From Anaeramoeba flamelloides (lineage: Eukaryota > Metamonada > Anaeramoebidae): 64,000 bases of DNA. Under the pieces are notes generated by a model, which saw nothing but the letters and a program-made list of their open reading frames with translations, did not search any database and was not told the DNA's origin. This document shows positions 11,038 to 21,200 of this stretch, piece by piece; position 1 is the stretch's first letter, and each line of letters starts with the position of its first letter. The DNA lies in assembly GCA_027625915.1 (NCBI GenBank), contig JANTQA010000070.1, forward strand, positions 7,507,001 through 7,571,000, written 5' to 3'. A program made the position numbers and the translations under genes.

Positions 11038-14000
11038 ATGTCTTCCAAAAAACTAAGTTTTTCAGAACGTCCCAACCCTGAAGCGAAGGCAAACCCCTTT
11101 TCAAGGTTGTTTTATGGATGGATAACACCGATTGTAACTTTAGGGAATCGGAAATTTTTAGATCAAGAAGATTTGTTTTCTTTAAAGGACATCGATCGGT
11201 GTGATTTTCTCTCGAAAAGGTATAGCCGAGAAATCAAAAATGCGAGGAAAGAGGGGGTGGAAGAGGTACACACGTGGGCGGCCAAAAAAATGTTTCTCAA
11301 ATATTATTTGACTGCCTTTTGGCCAAAATTGATTGCAACAATTGCGCTCTTGGGCTCACCGTTTATTTTGCAATACTATCTAGAAGATTTGGAAACCCAC
11401 AAAGGCACAAACAACCGGACCTTGTGGTACGTATTCGGGTTTCTCGTCACTGGGTTCTTTTCGTCCTTGGGTGAGCAGCACCATGTTGGGATTACGATTG
11501 ACACCGGCCTGCGGCTGCGTGCGACTTTAATCGATCAGATTTTTAAAAAGTCGTTAAAAATCAATCTGAAGGCCTCGCCGCCGAAAATTGATGTTTCTAT
11601 GCCCGGTCAAAAAAAAAAGGAAGAAAAAGAAAAAAAGAAAAGTCAAGGAGCGCAAAAAAAAAAGAAAAAGAAGAAGAAGCCAGACAAAGGTAAAGAATCC
11701 CCACCGCCACAGGATCCAAACAAAGACAAGAAAAACGGTTTTGACAAAAAGATTGATGGCAACGTGGATGAAATTAAAAAGACGGACACAAAGGCAAACC
11801 CACAAACACTTGGCTTAATTGTAAATCTGATGTCTAATGACACGTTTACCTTGATGAGTGGAATTATCTTTCTCCATCAATTTTGGTCTGGGCTAATAAT
11901 CTTGATTGTCTCCATTACAATGTACATCAAGCTCCTCGGGTGGAGTGGCTTTTTCGGTATTGTGACGATGATTTTGCTCTTCCCGATCAATGGCATGATT
12001 ATGCAGAAACTAACAAAGTTCTATAGCGGGGTAATGTTGCAAGTCGACAGCCGTGTCAAATTGATCAACGAAATGATCAATGCGATCAAGCTGGTTAAAT
12101 TGTATGCGTGGGAAAAGCTCTTCAATAAAAAAATTAACGACGTCAGGGAGAATGAATTAAAGCAGATCAAAAACCAGGCCATCACAAGAGTATTTATGAT
12201 TCTTGTTTGGACCTGCCAACCCTTAATTGTCGCGACAATTACATTTTTGATCTATGTTGGATGGGGGAACGATCTGAAGGCAAGTATTGTATTTACAGCG
12301 ATTGCCTTTTTGAACATCATGGGCTTACCGTTAGTGTTTGTGCCATATGCCATCGCTGCGTATGTACAGGGGCTTGTGTCGTGGAAGAGGATCAAGCAGT
12401 TTTTGAATAGCGAGGAGTTGGGCGAAAGCGAAAGGCAGCTACAAAACAACAGGATAGAAAGCGGCCAAGAGGACGAATTTAAGGACGAGGACATTATCAT
12501 CAAAATCCGTGACGCCTGCTTCAATTGGGACGGCGTCCGGGAGGATCAAGACGAAATCGACATTGAGGAAATTATTGAAAGCGAGACCCTCGAGAACATC
12601 ACTTTGGACATTTTACCACAAATGCTGACAATGGTTGTTGGGCCCGTGGGCAGCGGCAAATCTGCGCTACTGTCTGCCATTTTGGGAGAGATCCCAAGGA
12701 CCGGTGGCGCCATCAACGTGAAGGGATCCATGGCCTATTCGCCACAGGAGCCCTGGATCCAAAATGCCACTGTGAAGGACAACATTCTACTCTACAAGGA
12801 GATGAACAACAACCGATACGATAAGGTGATCAAGTGCTGTGCCCTCGAGCAAGATTTAAACATCTTGCCAGCAGGAGACTTGACGGAAATTGGCGAGAAG
12901 GGAGTCAATTTGAGCGGCGGACAAAAGGCAAGAATTTCATTGGCAAGAACTGTGTACACCGACAATAATATCCTCCTATTGGATGATCCACTGAGCGCAG
13001 TCGATTCGCATGTCGGCAAGCATATTTTTGAGAATTGTATCAAGGGCGAGCTCTTGAAAACCAAAACAGTAATTCTAGTGACGCATCAATTGCAATATTT
13101 ACCACAGGCCGATGACATTATCGTCATTAACCAAGGTAAAATCATTGAAAGAGGCACTTATCAGGAATTGATGATCAGAGGCTTTGATTTTAATTCGATC
13201 GTTGAAAACAATGAAAAGGACAAGAATAAAGTCAAAGACAACCAGGGCTTTGGGGAAGTGCAATTCGATTATAAACTATCGAAAAAAACTGGTGGACGTA
13301 AGAACAAAATGCAAGACTCGAGCTCAGATTCGGAGGCTTTACTTGATTTAAATTTACAACAAACAGACCGTGACGAGGAATTTGCGCTAGAGCAAAATGT
13401 GGAACCAGTAAATGCATGGATCAATTTAAATGACGATCAAGATTTAATTGAAAAGGAAATTTATACCGTGATGAATGAAGAAGACATAAAAATAAAAAAA
13501 CAACAACAAATGGACTTAAAGGATAACGCAGGCGCAGTATTAATTGATGAAGAAGCAAGGAAAAGAGGCTCTGTTAAATGGAAATATTACAAATTTTATA
13601 TTGTCGCAGCAGGTGGGATTTTAATTGGATTTTTGGTCTTCTTTGGGGCCTTTTTATCGATTTTCTCTTCGCTCTTTAACCAGTATTGGCTCGCAATTTG
13701 GATCGATGAGGATACCCTGCCTAATAAATCAACCACATGGTTTTTGACCATTTACATTCTGATTGGGCTGTTCCGAATTGTGATCGAAACAGTGAAAGGA
13801 ATCATTATGGCATTTGGATCTGTGAAGGCATCGAGAAATATCCATAATTCGGTCTTAAACCGTATTATGAAGGCGCCCATGAGCTTTTTTGATACAACGC
13901 CAGCAGGGAGGATCTTGAACAGGTTTAATAAGGATCAATTTGATTGTGATATCATGATCTTCCCCCACATGGACGGATTTTTATCCACTTGCATAACAAT

Positions 14001-15357
14001 CATCCTAACCCTGCTAGCGATTGCCTCCGTGACACCTCTCTTTTTGATACCCGCATTGTTATTGGGCATAGTGTATTACAAGTTTTTGCAATACTACCGC
14101 TCAACAAATAGGGATATCAAAAGATTGGAAAATGTGTCGAGATCGCCCATTATTAATAACTTTTCGGCAGTGTTGAACGGGCTGCCAGTGATCCGCTCAT
14201 ACAAAATCCAAGAAGTGTTTAAAAAAAAAAGTCGAGAATTGGTCAATAAGAACAGTGCTGCAATTTACTGTGAATGGGGCTGCAATCGTTGGCTAGGAGT
14301 AAGGGTCGAGCTGATCGGGACCTTTTTAGTGTTCTTTGCGGCACTTTTTATTTGGCTTGCTGCAGATTCCTTGGGCGTCGCATTTGCTGGCTTGGCGTTG
14401 TCCTATAGTATGCAAGTTTCCGCCTTGTTTAATTGGGTTGTCAGAAACTTTGCAGAACTCGAAAAGGCAATGAATTCAATTGAAAGATTAAGGCAATATT
14501 CAAGAGTCAAAACAGAAAAGCCCTTTACAATAGCGGAAACAGCGCCAGTCGAAGAGTGGCCCGAAAATGGTGCCATTGAATTTAAAAACATTTCAATGCG
14601 ATACAGAGAAGGCTTAGATCCCGTCCTGAAAAAGGTATCAGCAAAAATCAAATCAAACGAGAAAATTGGTATAGTTGGCAGAACTGGATCCGGTAAATCC
14701 AGCTTAGTGCTATGTATATTTAGGATTGTCGAATTATTTGAAGGCCAGATCTTAATCGATGGAGTAGATATTTCAAAAATTGGGCTACACGAGCTAAGAG
14801 GCAAATTGGCAATTATCCCCCAAGACCCAATATTATTTACCGGCACCATAAGAGATAATCTCGATCCCTTCGGCGAATTGAAAAGATCAGACAAAGACCT
14901 ATGGACAATTCTGGACCAAGTTTATTTAAAGGAAAAAATACAATCACTAGACAATAAATTGGACCAAGAAATAAGCCAAGAAAGTTCGAATTTCTCCGTT
15001 GGGGAAAAGCAATTGTTTTGCCTCGCAAGAGCACTGGTTAGAAAGTCCAAAATCTTGGTTTTGGATGAAGCCACAGCCAGCGTAGACACAGAAACGGATA
15101 CTCTCATACAGAAAACTATTCGAAAGCAATTTAAAGACTGCACAATGATCACAATCGCTCATAGGCTCAATACAATAATGGATTCTGATAGAATTATTGG
15201 TTTAGAAAAGGGGGAGCTTGTTGAATTTGATACACCAAAAAATTTGTTACAAAACCAAGAGGGATTATTAACAGCAATGGTTTTAAAAACTGGTAAAGAA
15301 AATGCTCAAAAATTAAAAGATATCGCCAAAGGGAAAAAAAAAAATATTTATAATTAA
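11038..15357 (+). CDS. ABCC-type (MRP-like) ABC transporter
   Basis: A full ABC exporter of 1439 residues in a single exon, expected to pump organic anions or conjugates across the plasma or an internal membrane. Order: cytosolic N-terminus with PLFYGW-like NPFSRLFYGWITP, first membrane domain (about 85-460), NBD1, linker, second membrane domain (about 860-1150), NBD2. There is no extra N-terminal TMD0, so it is the short ABCC form. NBD1 has Walker A GPVGSGKS (535-542), signature LSGGQKAR and Walker B ILLLDDPLSAVD, with Asp in place of the catalytic Glu, as is usual for ABCC NBD1. NBD2 has GRTGSGKS (1214-1221), signature FSVGEKQ and ILVLDEATASVD, so one canonical ATPase site. A Lys-rich insert of roughly 75 residues (about 180-257) splits the first membrane domain just before GLIVNLMSND. 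The central CDS is unusually GC-rich for this window. Confidence 0.95.
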   Translation: MSSKKLSFSERPNPEAKANPFSRLFYGWITPIVTLGNRKFLDQEDLFSLKDIDRCDFLSKRYSREIKNARKEGVEEVHTWAAKKMFLKYYLTAFWPKLIATIALLGSPFILQYYLEDLETHKGTNNRTLWYVFGFLVTGFFSSLGEQHHVGITIDTGLRLRATLIDQIFKKSLKINLKASPPKIDVSMPGQKKKEEKEKKKSQGAQKKKKKKKKPDKGKESPPPQDPNKDKKNGFDKKIDGNVDEIKKTDTKANPQTLGLIVNLMSNDTFTLMSGIIFLHQFWSGLIILIVSITMYIKLLGWSGFFGIVTMILLFPINGMIMQKLTKFYSGVMLQVDSRVKLINEMINAIKLVKLYAWEKLFNKKINDVRENELKQIKNQAITRVFMILVWTCQPLIVATITFLIYVGWGNDLKASIVFTAIAFLNIMGLPLVFVPYAIAAYVQGLVSWKRIKQFLNSEELGESERQLQNNRIESGQEDEFKDEDIIIKIRDACFNWDGVREDQDEIDIEEIIESETLENITLDILPQMLTMVVGPVGSGKSALLSAILGEIPRTGGAINVKGSMAYSPQEPWIQNATVKDNILLYKEMNNNRYDKVIKCCALEQDLNILPAGDLTEIGEKGVNLSGGQKARISLARTVYTDNNILLLDDPLSAVDSHVGKHIFENCIKGELLKTKTVILVTHQLQYLPQADDIIVINQGKIIERGTYQELMIRGFDFNSIVENNEKDKNKVKDNQGFGEVQFDYKLSKKTGGRKNKMQDSSSDSEALLDLNLQQTDRDEEFALEQNVEPVNAWINLNDDQDLIEKEIYTVMNEEDIKIKKQQQMDLKDNAGAVLIDEEARKRGSVKWKYYKFYIVAAGGILIGFLVFFGAFLSIFSSLFNQYWLAIWIDEDTLPNKSTTWFLTIYILIGLFRIVIETVKGIIMAFGSVKASRNIHNSVLNRIMKAPMSFFDTTPAGRILNRFNKDQFDCDIMIFPHMDGFLSTCITIILTLLAIASVTPLFLIPALLLGIVYYKFLQYYRSTNRDIKRLENVSRSPIINNFSAVLNGLPVIRSYKIQEVFKKKSRELVNKNSAAIYCEWGCNRWLGVRVELIGTFLVFFAALFIWLAADSLGVAFAGLALSYSMQVSALFNWVVRNFAELEKAMNSIERLRQYSRVKTEKPFTIAETAPVEEWPENGAIEFKNISMRYREGLDPVLKKVSAKIKSNEKIGIVGRTGSGKSSLVLCIFRIVELFEGQILIDGVDISKIGLHELRGKLAIIPQDPILFTGTIRDNLDPFGELKRSDKDLWTILDQVYLKEKIQSLDNKLDQEISQESSNFSVGEKQLFCLARALVRKSKILVLDEATASVDTETDTLIQKTIRKQFKDCTMITIAHRLNTIMDSDRIIGLEKGELVEFDTPKNLLQNQEGLLTAMVLKTGKENAQKLKDIAKGKKKNIYN

Positions 15358-15547
15358 TGTTTATTTTGATTTTTATCATAAATATTTATTTTTAAATTCA
15401 ATTTCTTTTTATTATACAGTGAATAATATTTTTATTTAAATTTTTTTGATATTTAGAATAAAGATTATTTTTTTTGATCTTGTCTTTTTTATTTTTCTTT
15501 TTAGTTTGTTTTTAATTTTTTTTTTTTTTTTTTTTGATTATCAGAAC

Positions 15548-16097
15548 TAAACTAAAATTCAAAATTTTCCACACAGTTAAAAATGTCCAAACAATCATAA
15601 TAATCCAATTTCAGTCAAAAATTGGAAATACTTTTGAGTTTTGTTAAATATGAAAATCATTTTTTGATCTTTTAGTTTTTTTGTTTTCATTTCATTTTTT
15701 AAATTACTTAAGTTTTCTTGTTTCGGTTGATCAATAATTTTTTCAACAATTGATATTATGTTTACGTTGGGATGTTCAAAATAGAAGAACTCAAATAAAA
15801 TTAGTTGATGATAGTCTCTAACTATTTGATCGATCAATATTTCTAATAGAAATTAAACCCCTTTAAGCAATTTATTTTTTTTATTTTGCTCTCTCAAAAA
15901 TTTTTAATACACCAAAAAATTATATATATTAAAAATTATTTATTTTTTGTTTTGTGAGTATTGTAAATTAATAAACAATTTTTAACATTTCAATTAGTGA
16001 ATCATTCTAATTTGGTATTTCTTCGAGAATTGATTAAATAAAATTTGTTTTTCAAAAATTGAATTTTGATGTATTAAAAATGTTGTATTGGGGTTTA
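15548..16097. mobile_element. MITE family B, copy 1
   Basis: Tips are TAAACTAAAATTCAAAATTT and, inverted, TTGTATTGGGGTTTA, 550 bases apart. The interior matches 53041-53576 in inverted orientation almost throughout: GATCGATCAA, AACAATTGATATTATG, and TTTTGTGAGTATTG occur in order. An 80-codon minus-strand open frame here is not intact in the other copies. TAAAC tips with TA flanks point to a Tc1/mariner-derived MITE. Confidence 0.8.
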
Positions 16098-17710
16098 GGT
16101 TTTTTTATAGAATCAAATCAAAAGAATAATGATTAATTTTTCAGAATAATAAATCAATAAAAAAAATATAAATATATATATATATAAACCCCATTTCAAT
16201 CATAGAGGCCAGTACAATTATGATTAATCCAAGTTTTTGAGGATCTACAATTTTATGTATATATTGAAAAGGAGAAATAACAAGAGATAGATTTGTGGTT
16301 AATACTCATAAAAGAAACACCTAAAAAAAACTTTAAAATTTTGAAAAAAATGAAATGTTAATAGAATTTTTTTTATTTCCTTTTCATTGAAACTTGTTAT
16401 GTTAAATTTATCGAGTTCTTTTGGAAATTTAAAACTGTTGAAACTACGATTTTTTAGGAGTTTGATTCTTTTATTTTAAAAGAAATTAAATAACCTCAAT
16501 TTTCAAGTGCAAAATCGGGGTTTCAAACACTTTTTTTTTGAAACCTTGACTTTATAAAAAAATAACATAAAAAAGAAAAGAAAAAAATTTAAGATAAAAT
16601 CCAAAAACAAATAAAAAAATTTATTGCATGAGAAAAAAATGATCAGTCGTTAAAAATTGAAAAATCATTTAAACAAAAAAACTGTATTTTTTTCAAAGAT
16701 AACCAAAAAAATACTAATCTCGATTCTTTTTTAACATTGAACGTTGAAGAATAAATAAGATATAAGTAGAGAATTGCCCAAAGAATAGTTGATATTCTAC
16801 TGGAAATACAATAAATATAATCAATCTATATCTTTTCATAAAAATATAAAAATAAAATTATGAATAGACCACACAAAGAAAAACAAACAGTAAGGTTCAT
16901 ATTGATCTTTAATTAAAGATCAAAGAAAAATTCAATACAAATAGAAATAATTTTTCTTCAAACAATTTTCACAATGTTTAAATAATATTAGAATATCATC
17001 TTTTTACAAAGCAACTATCGATCTTGCAATAAAAAAAAAAAATTCAAATAAGTCGGTTTTTAAAAAAATAAATGAAAAGAAAAAATTGAAAATGTGTCAA
17101 AAATCTGAAAAAAGGATTTCAATTTTTAAAATATTTAAAATTAAATATTTTCTTCGAATATCCATTCAAATCCTATAAACACATGTAATTCACTCATTAG
17201 AAGCGGACAAGTTTAACTGGGAAAGACTAAATCATAGATAAAGCACATTAAATTTGTTAAATTTACTAAATTAAGCAGGAGATAATTTGGCTTGAAAAAG
17301 AGATTATATTATTAATTTTTTCTTCTGGGAAAGTGGAAAGTATGAAATAATTTCTCGTGAATCTTGAACTACAAAGAGCAGAATAGTTTTGAAATTATAT
17401 TAAACAAATAAACTTGTTTTTTTTAAATATTATTATTAAACAGCCCCCCTTATAAATTCTCTCATTTTAAGAAATCATTATCCCAAAAATTAAAAATTCT
17501 CAAAAATTATTACCCAATTGAAGTTTTTTTTGACTGATTTATAATAAATTATCTTATCAATTTTCATCATTTTGATTTTTGAAAATAATTTATAAAAAAC
17601 ATTTTTTAATTAAAAAAGTGATTTCAATAAAATTATAAAAGCATTAATATTTTTTTTTTTTATTTTTAGAAATAGTTAATTTAGTTTGAGTAATACCATT
17701 ATTTGATATT
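16098..17710. other. gene-free region 3' of the Rab-GAP gene
   Basis: AT-rich DNA between the end of MITE B1 and the stop codon of the minus-strand Rab-GAP gene. It holds repeat K copy 3 (listed separately). Nothing else is recognised. Confidence 0.45.
16885..17215. repeat. dispersed repeat K, copy 3
   Basis: Parallel to 1855-2195: a GATCTTTAATTAAAGATC palindrome, AATAGAAATAAT, GCAACTATCGATCTTG, and AACACATGTAATTCA at the end. Confidence 0.6.
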
Positions 17711-18123
17711 TTAATTTTTTTGATTTGAATTTGAAATTTTGCTTGTTTTATTTTTCATTTTTTTAGTAATATTTTTTTCAATTTTCATTAGTTTTGCAAT
17801 TTTGAAAATTGTTTCAATTGAAATTTTTATAATTTTTTTATAATGAATTTTTTTAATTTTCTTTGTAATTGTTCCGACAATATAAGAAAAATCCCTATTT
17901 GATTGAATTAAACGTTTTCTGCATATGTGCATAATCGAATATATAAAAAAAATTTCCATTGTATCCGATAAGTAATTTGTAAATAAACTATCCCAAATCG
18001 GTAAAATATCATGGAATTGAAATTCTCTTTTAAAAAGCACAATCATCATTCTATATGAAAATAAAAAATTGTCTGATTCATTATTATCATCTTCCATCCT
18101 ATTGGATAACATTAACAATATAA

Positions 18124-18208
<85 letters not shown>

Positions 18209-21200
18209 GAATAACAACCATTAAAAGAAACATAATAAAAAAATTAATTTATATATTATTATTAAAAGCAATCAAATTATTTAAATAGAAATTAAATTAC
18301 GAATAATAAAGTCCTGGATCCAATTTCCTTGTTATCAATTTTAACATTGTGATTTTTTTTTGAATTGTTTGCTGATCTTTATTAAAATTCCCAACATATT
18401 TATCCATTAATTTTTTAAATAACCAAAATATTTCTGTTTCATTGTCAAATAAATAAATTAAAGGTGTTGCGTAATCTGCCATCCCTTGACAATACTAAAA
18501 GTAAGATGAATAATAATAATTTGTTTATTTTTATTTTGTTTTAATACTATGATTTTGAATGATTAAATTTTCAAAAAATGTTAAATTGCTTTTCGAAAAG
18601 AAATATTTTACCCTATTTTAGAAAATAATGAATGTATGATAGTTAAAAGAAGAAAAAGAAGAATAAGGATTAATAAAAAAAGATATTTTTTTGAATGAAT
18701 AATTATTAATTTTATTGAAAGATGTTCGTCTCTTTTAAAAATATTTTTTTTTAATAAAAAAAAGATCGAGCTGTTTTTTATTATTTTGAATCCTCAAAAA
18801 AAGAAATTAATTTCTTCTTATAGCCGTTAGGTTTTTTTTAATTTTAGAAATTAAAAGAAAATTTCAGAAATTTTCTTTTTATTTCTCAAATTAAAAAAAC
18901 CTAGGCACTTGACGGCACTTTTCGTTATGTTTTTTTTTAATTTTTGAAATTAAAAAAAAAATTCAATAAATTTTTGGTTTATTTCTAAAATTAAAAAAAA
19001 AACTGTCGTTAGCTTTTCTTGAGTTTTCTGTTTATTTGGAAAATCAATAAAAAACCTAGAACACTTCACAAATAAATAGAAAACTCAAAAAAACCTAGAA
19101 CACTTAACAAATAAAACAGAAAACCTCAAAAAAAACCTAGGCACGCTAGGACACTTGACGGAAATTTTTCGTTAGGTTTTCCAGCATTCAAAAGTATTGA
19201 ATAAAATCTATATTTGGATAAATTCTTTCAAATGAAAAAACGCCCAAGAGTGTTTTTCCAGAATTATAAAGGAAATGAGTAAAATATTTGAATTTTATTA
19301 ATTCTTTTAAATTCTGAAAAAATCTAATGGTGGTTTTCTGTTTTGATTATAAAATTATAGATATTCAAAATAAAAACTGAATTGTTGTTTACTATATGGA
19401 ATCTAGCTGGATTTATATTGAGTTTTTGATAATTAAAAACAGAGTTTAGAATACCAATTGAATTTTATTCTTTTCAAATCAAAAACTAAAATCACACAGC
19501 TAATTTTTCTTTTGTTTAAGAAACAATAAAAAAATCTAGACACCCGGCAGTGTTTTTCCAGAATTATAAAGGAAAGGAGTGAAATATTTGAATTTTAATT
19601 TCTTTTAAATTCTGACTAGCACATTTCCTTACAACCACAACAAACGTTCGAATTGAGTTTATAATTATTCATAAGAAAAGATTTCAAAATTTAATTTAGT
19701 GTAGTGACTTAGAATCAATGTTGTAATTGAGATCAATAATTTGCAATTTTTGTTCAATTTTGAATCTTGAAAAATTTTCGCTTATTATACTACTTCCCTT
19801 GGACCAAATAAAAAAAATTCGAGATTCAAAACAAGAAATTACAAATATTGTTACAATAAGTCGTTGGGACTAGTACTAAATGAAGTCAAATTAAGAATTA
19901 AATAATAAAATAGAGAAAAAAAATGATATAAAAAATAAATAGAATATAAACCAAAAAATAATAACTATACCCTGTATCGAAATTATAGATTGAGTAAGAT
20001 AATAAAATTATTTTTAGTCTTTTAATTGCCTCAGAATTTAGATCGGAAAAAATTTCTATGTCTCTGTCACTCCTTATGATATCCTTGTCAACTTGAAAAA
20101 CAATTTTTCTCCATTTTTTAAAATTATTAATTTGCTCCTCTGTAAATGTTTGCCATTGATTTTTAAGTATTTGATATTTTTTTTGATATTGTTGGAAAAG
20201 AAGATTTTTTTGGTCAAGATCAGAATCTTGTGGATAAAGCCCAATTAATATTTTCCATACTTGTGGCCGGATTTTTGGATCAATTCCCTTTTGATATAAC
20301 AATATTGTTTTTTTTTTTTATGAAATGCCATTGAAACGGTGTTCATATGTTTAAATGATCGAATTAATGATGATAAGAATATATGTATGTATGTATATAT
20401 ATATATACATGTTATTAACAAAATTAATTTTAAAAGAAAATTATTAAAAATATTAAAAAATTTTCAAACATTATAAAAAATAATTGCACAAAATTTATTC
20501 ATATCCATAATTCTGCCCTTTTTGTCCATAAGAGAATCGAGGAGTTTTTGATCTAGAGCAGTTGATGGGAGATCTTCTTGAGGGATCATATTTTGAATTT
20601 TTTTTGGGATTTCACTAAAATATTGTAAAAATTTTTCTTGTTCTTCTTCATTAAATGTCTGAATTTGATGGAATTCATTTTCTAAATCCGAAAAGTCTAT
20701 TTCGGATGAGGCTATTAAACGTTTATACAGTTTTAATAATAATAATAATAATAAAAATTTTGATTATTTAGTTTCTATTTATGTTTCCAAGATTTCAATT
20801 TTTCAAATTAAAAAAAATTTTCTACAGTATTTTAATTCAAATATAACAGTAAATCATATTTTTTTTTTTTTTCTTAATTCAATCGGAAAAAACATAGAAG
20901 AATATTATTGCAATGTGAGATTTCCAATCTTTTTGAAAAAAATATGAGATATAATATCTTTAAAAAATTTTGAATATTCAATTGGAAATAAAAAATTTAA
21001 AGCATCTTAAAAAGGAAAATTATAATTATAATTATAATGAGTTGTTGAATTCTAATAAAATAAAATTCAAAATGTTTGAAACACAGTTAAAATAGTTTAA
21101 AGAATAATAATACTTGTATTTTTTTTTCAGATTTGAAATGATTTTAATTTTTGTAAAATATGAAATATCATTTTTTCATCTTTTGAAGTTTTTTTAATTT

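Noticed and set aside
13232-15162. Minus-strand open frames inside the ABC transporter, up to 163 codons
   Set aside because: Shadows of the GC-richer transporter coding sequence.
15595-15837. 80-codon minus-strand open frame
   Set aside because: Falls inside MITE B1 and is not conserved as an open frame in copies B2 and B3.
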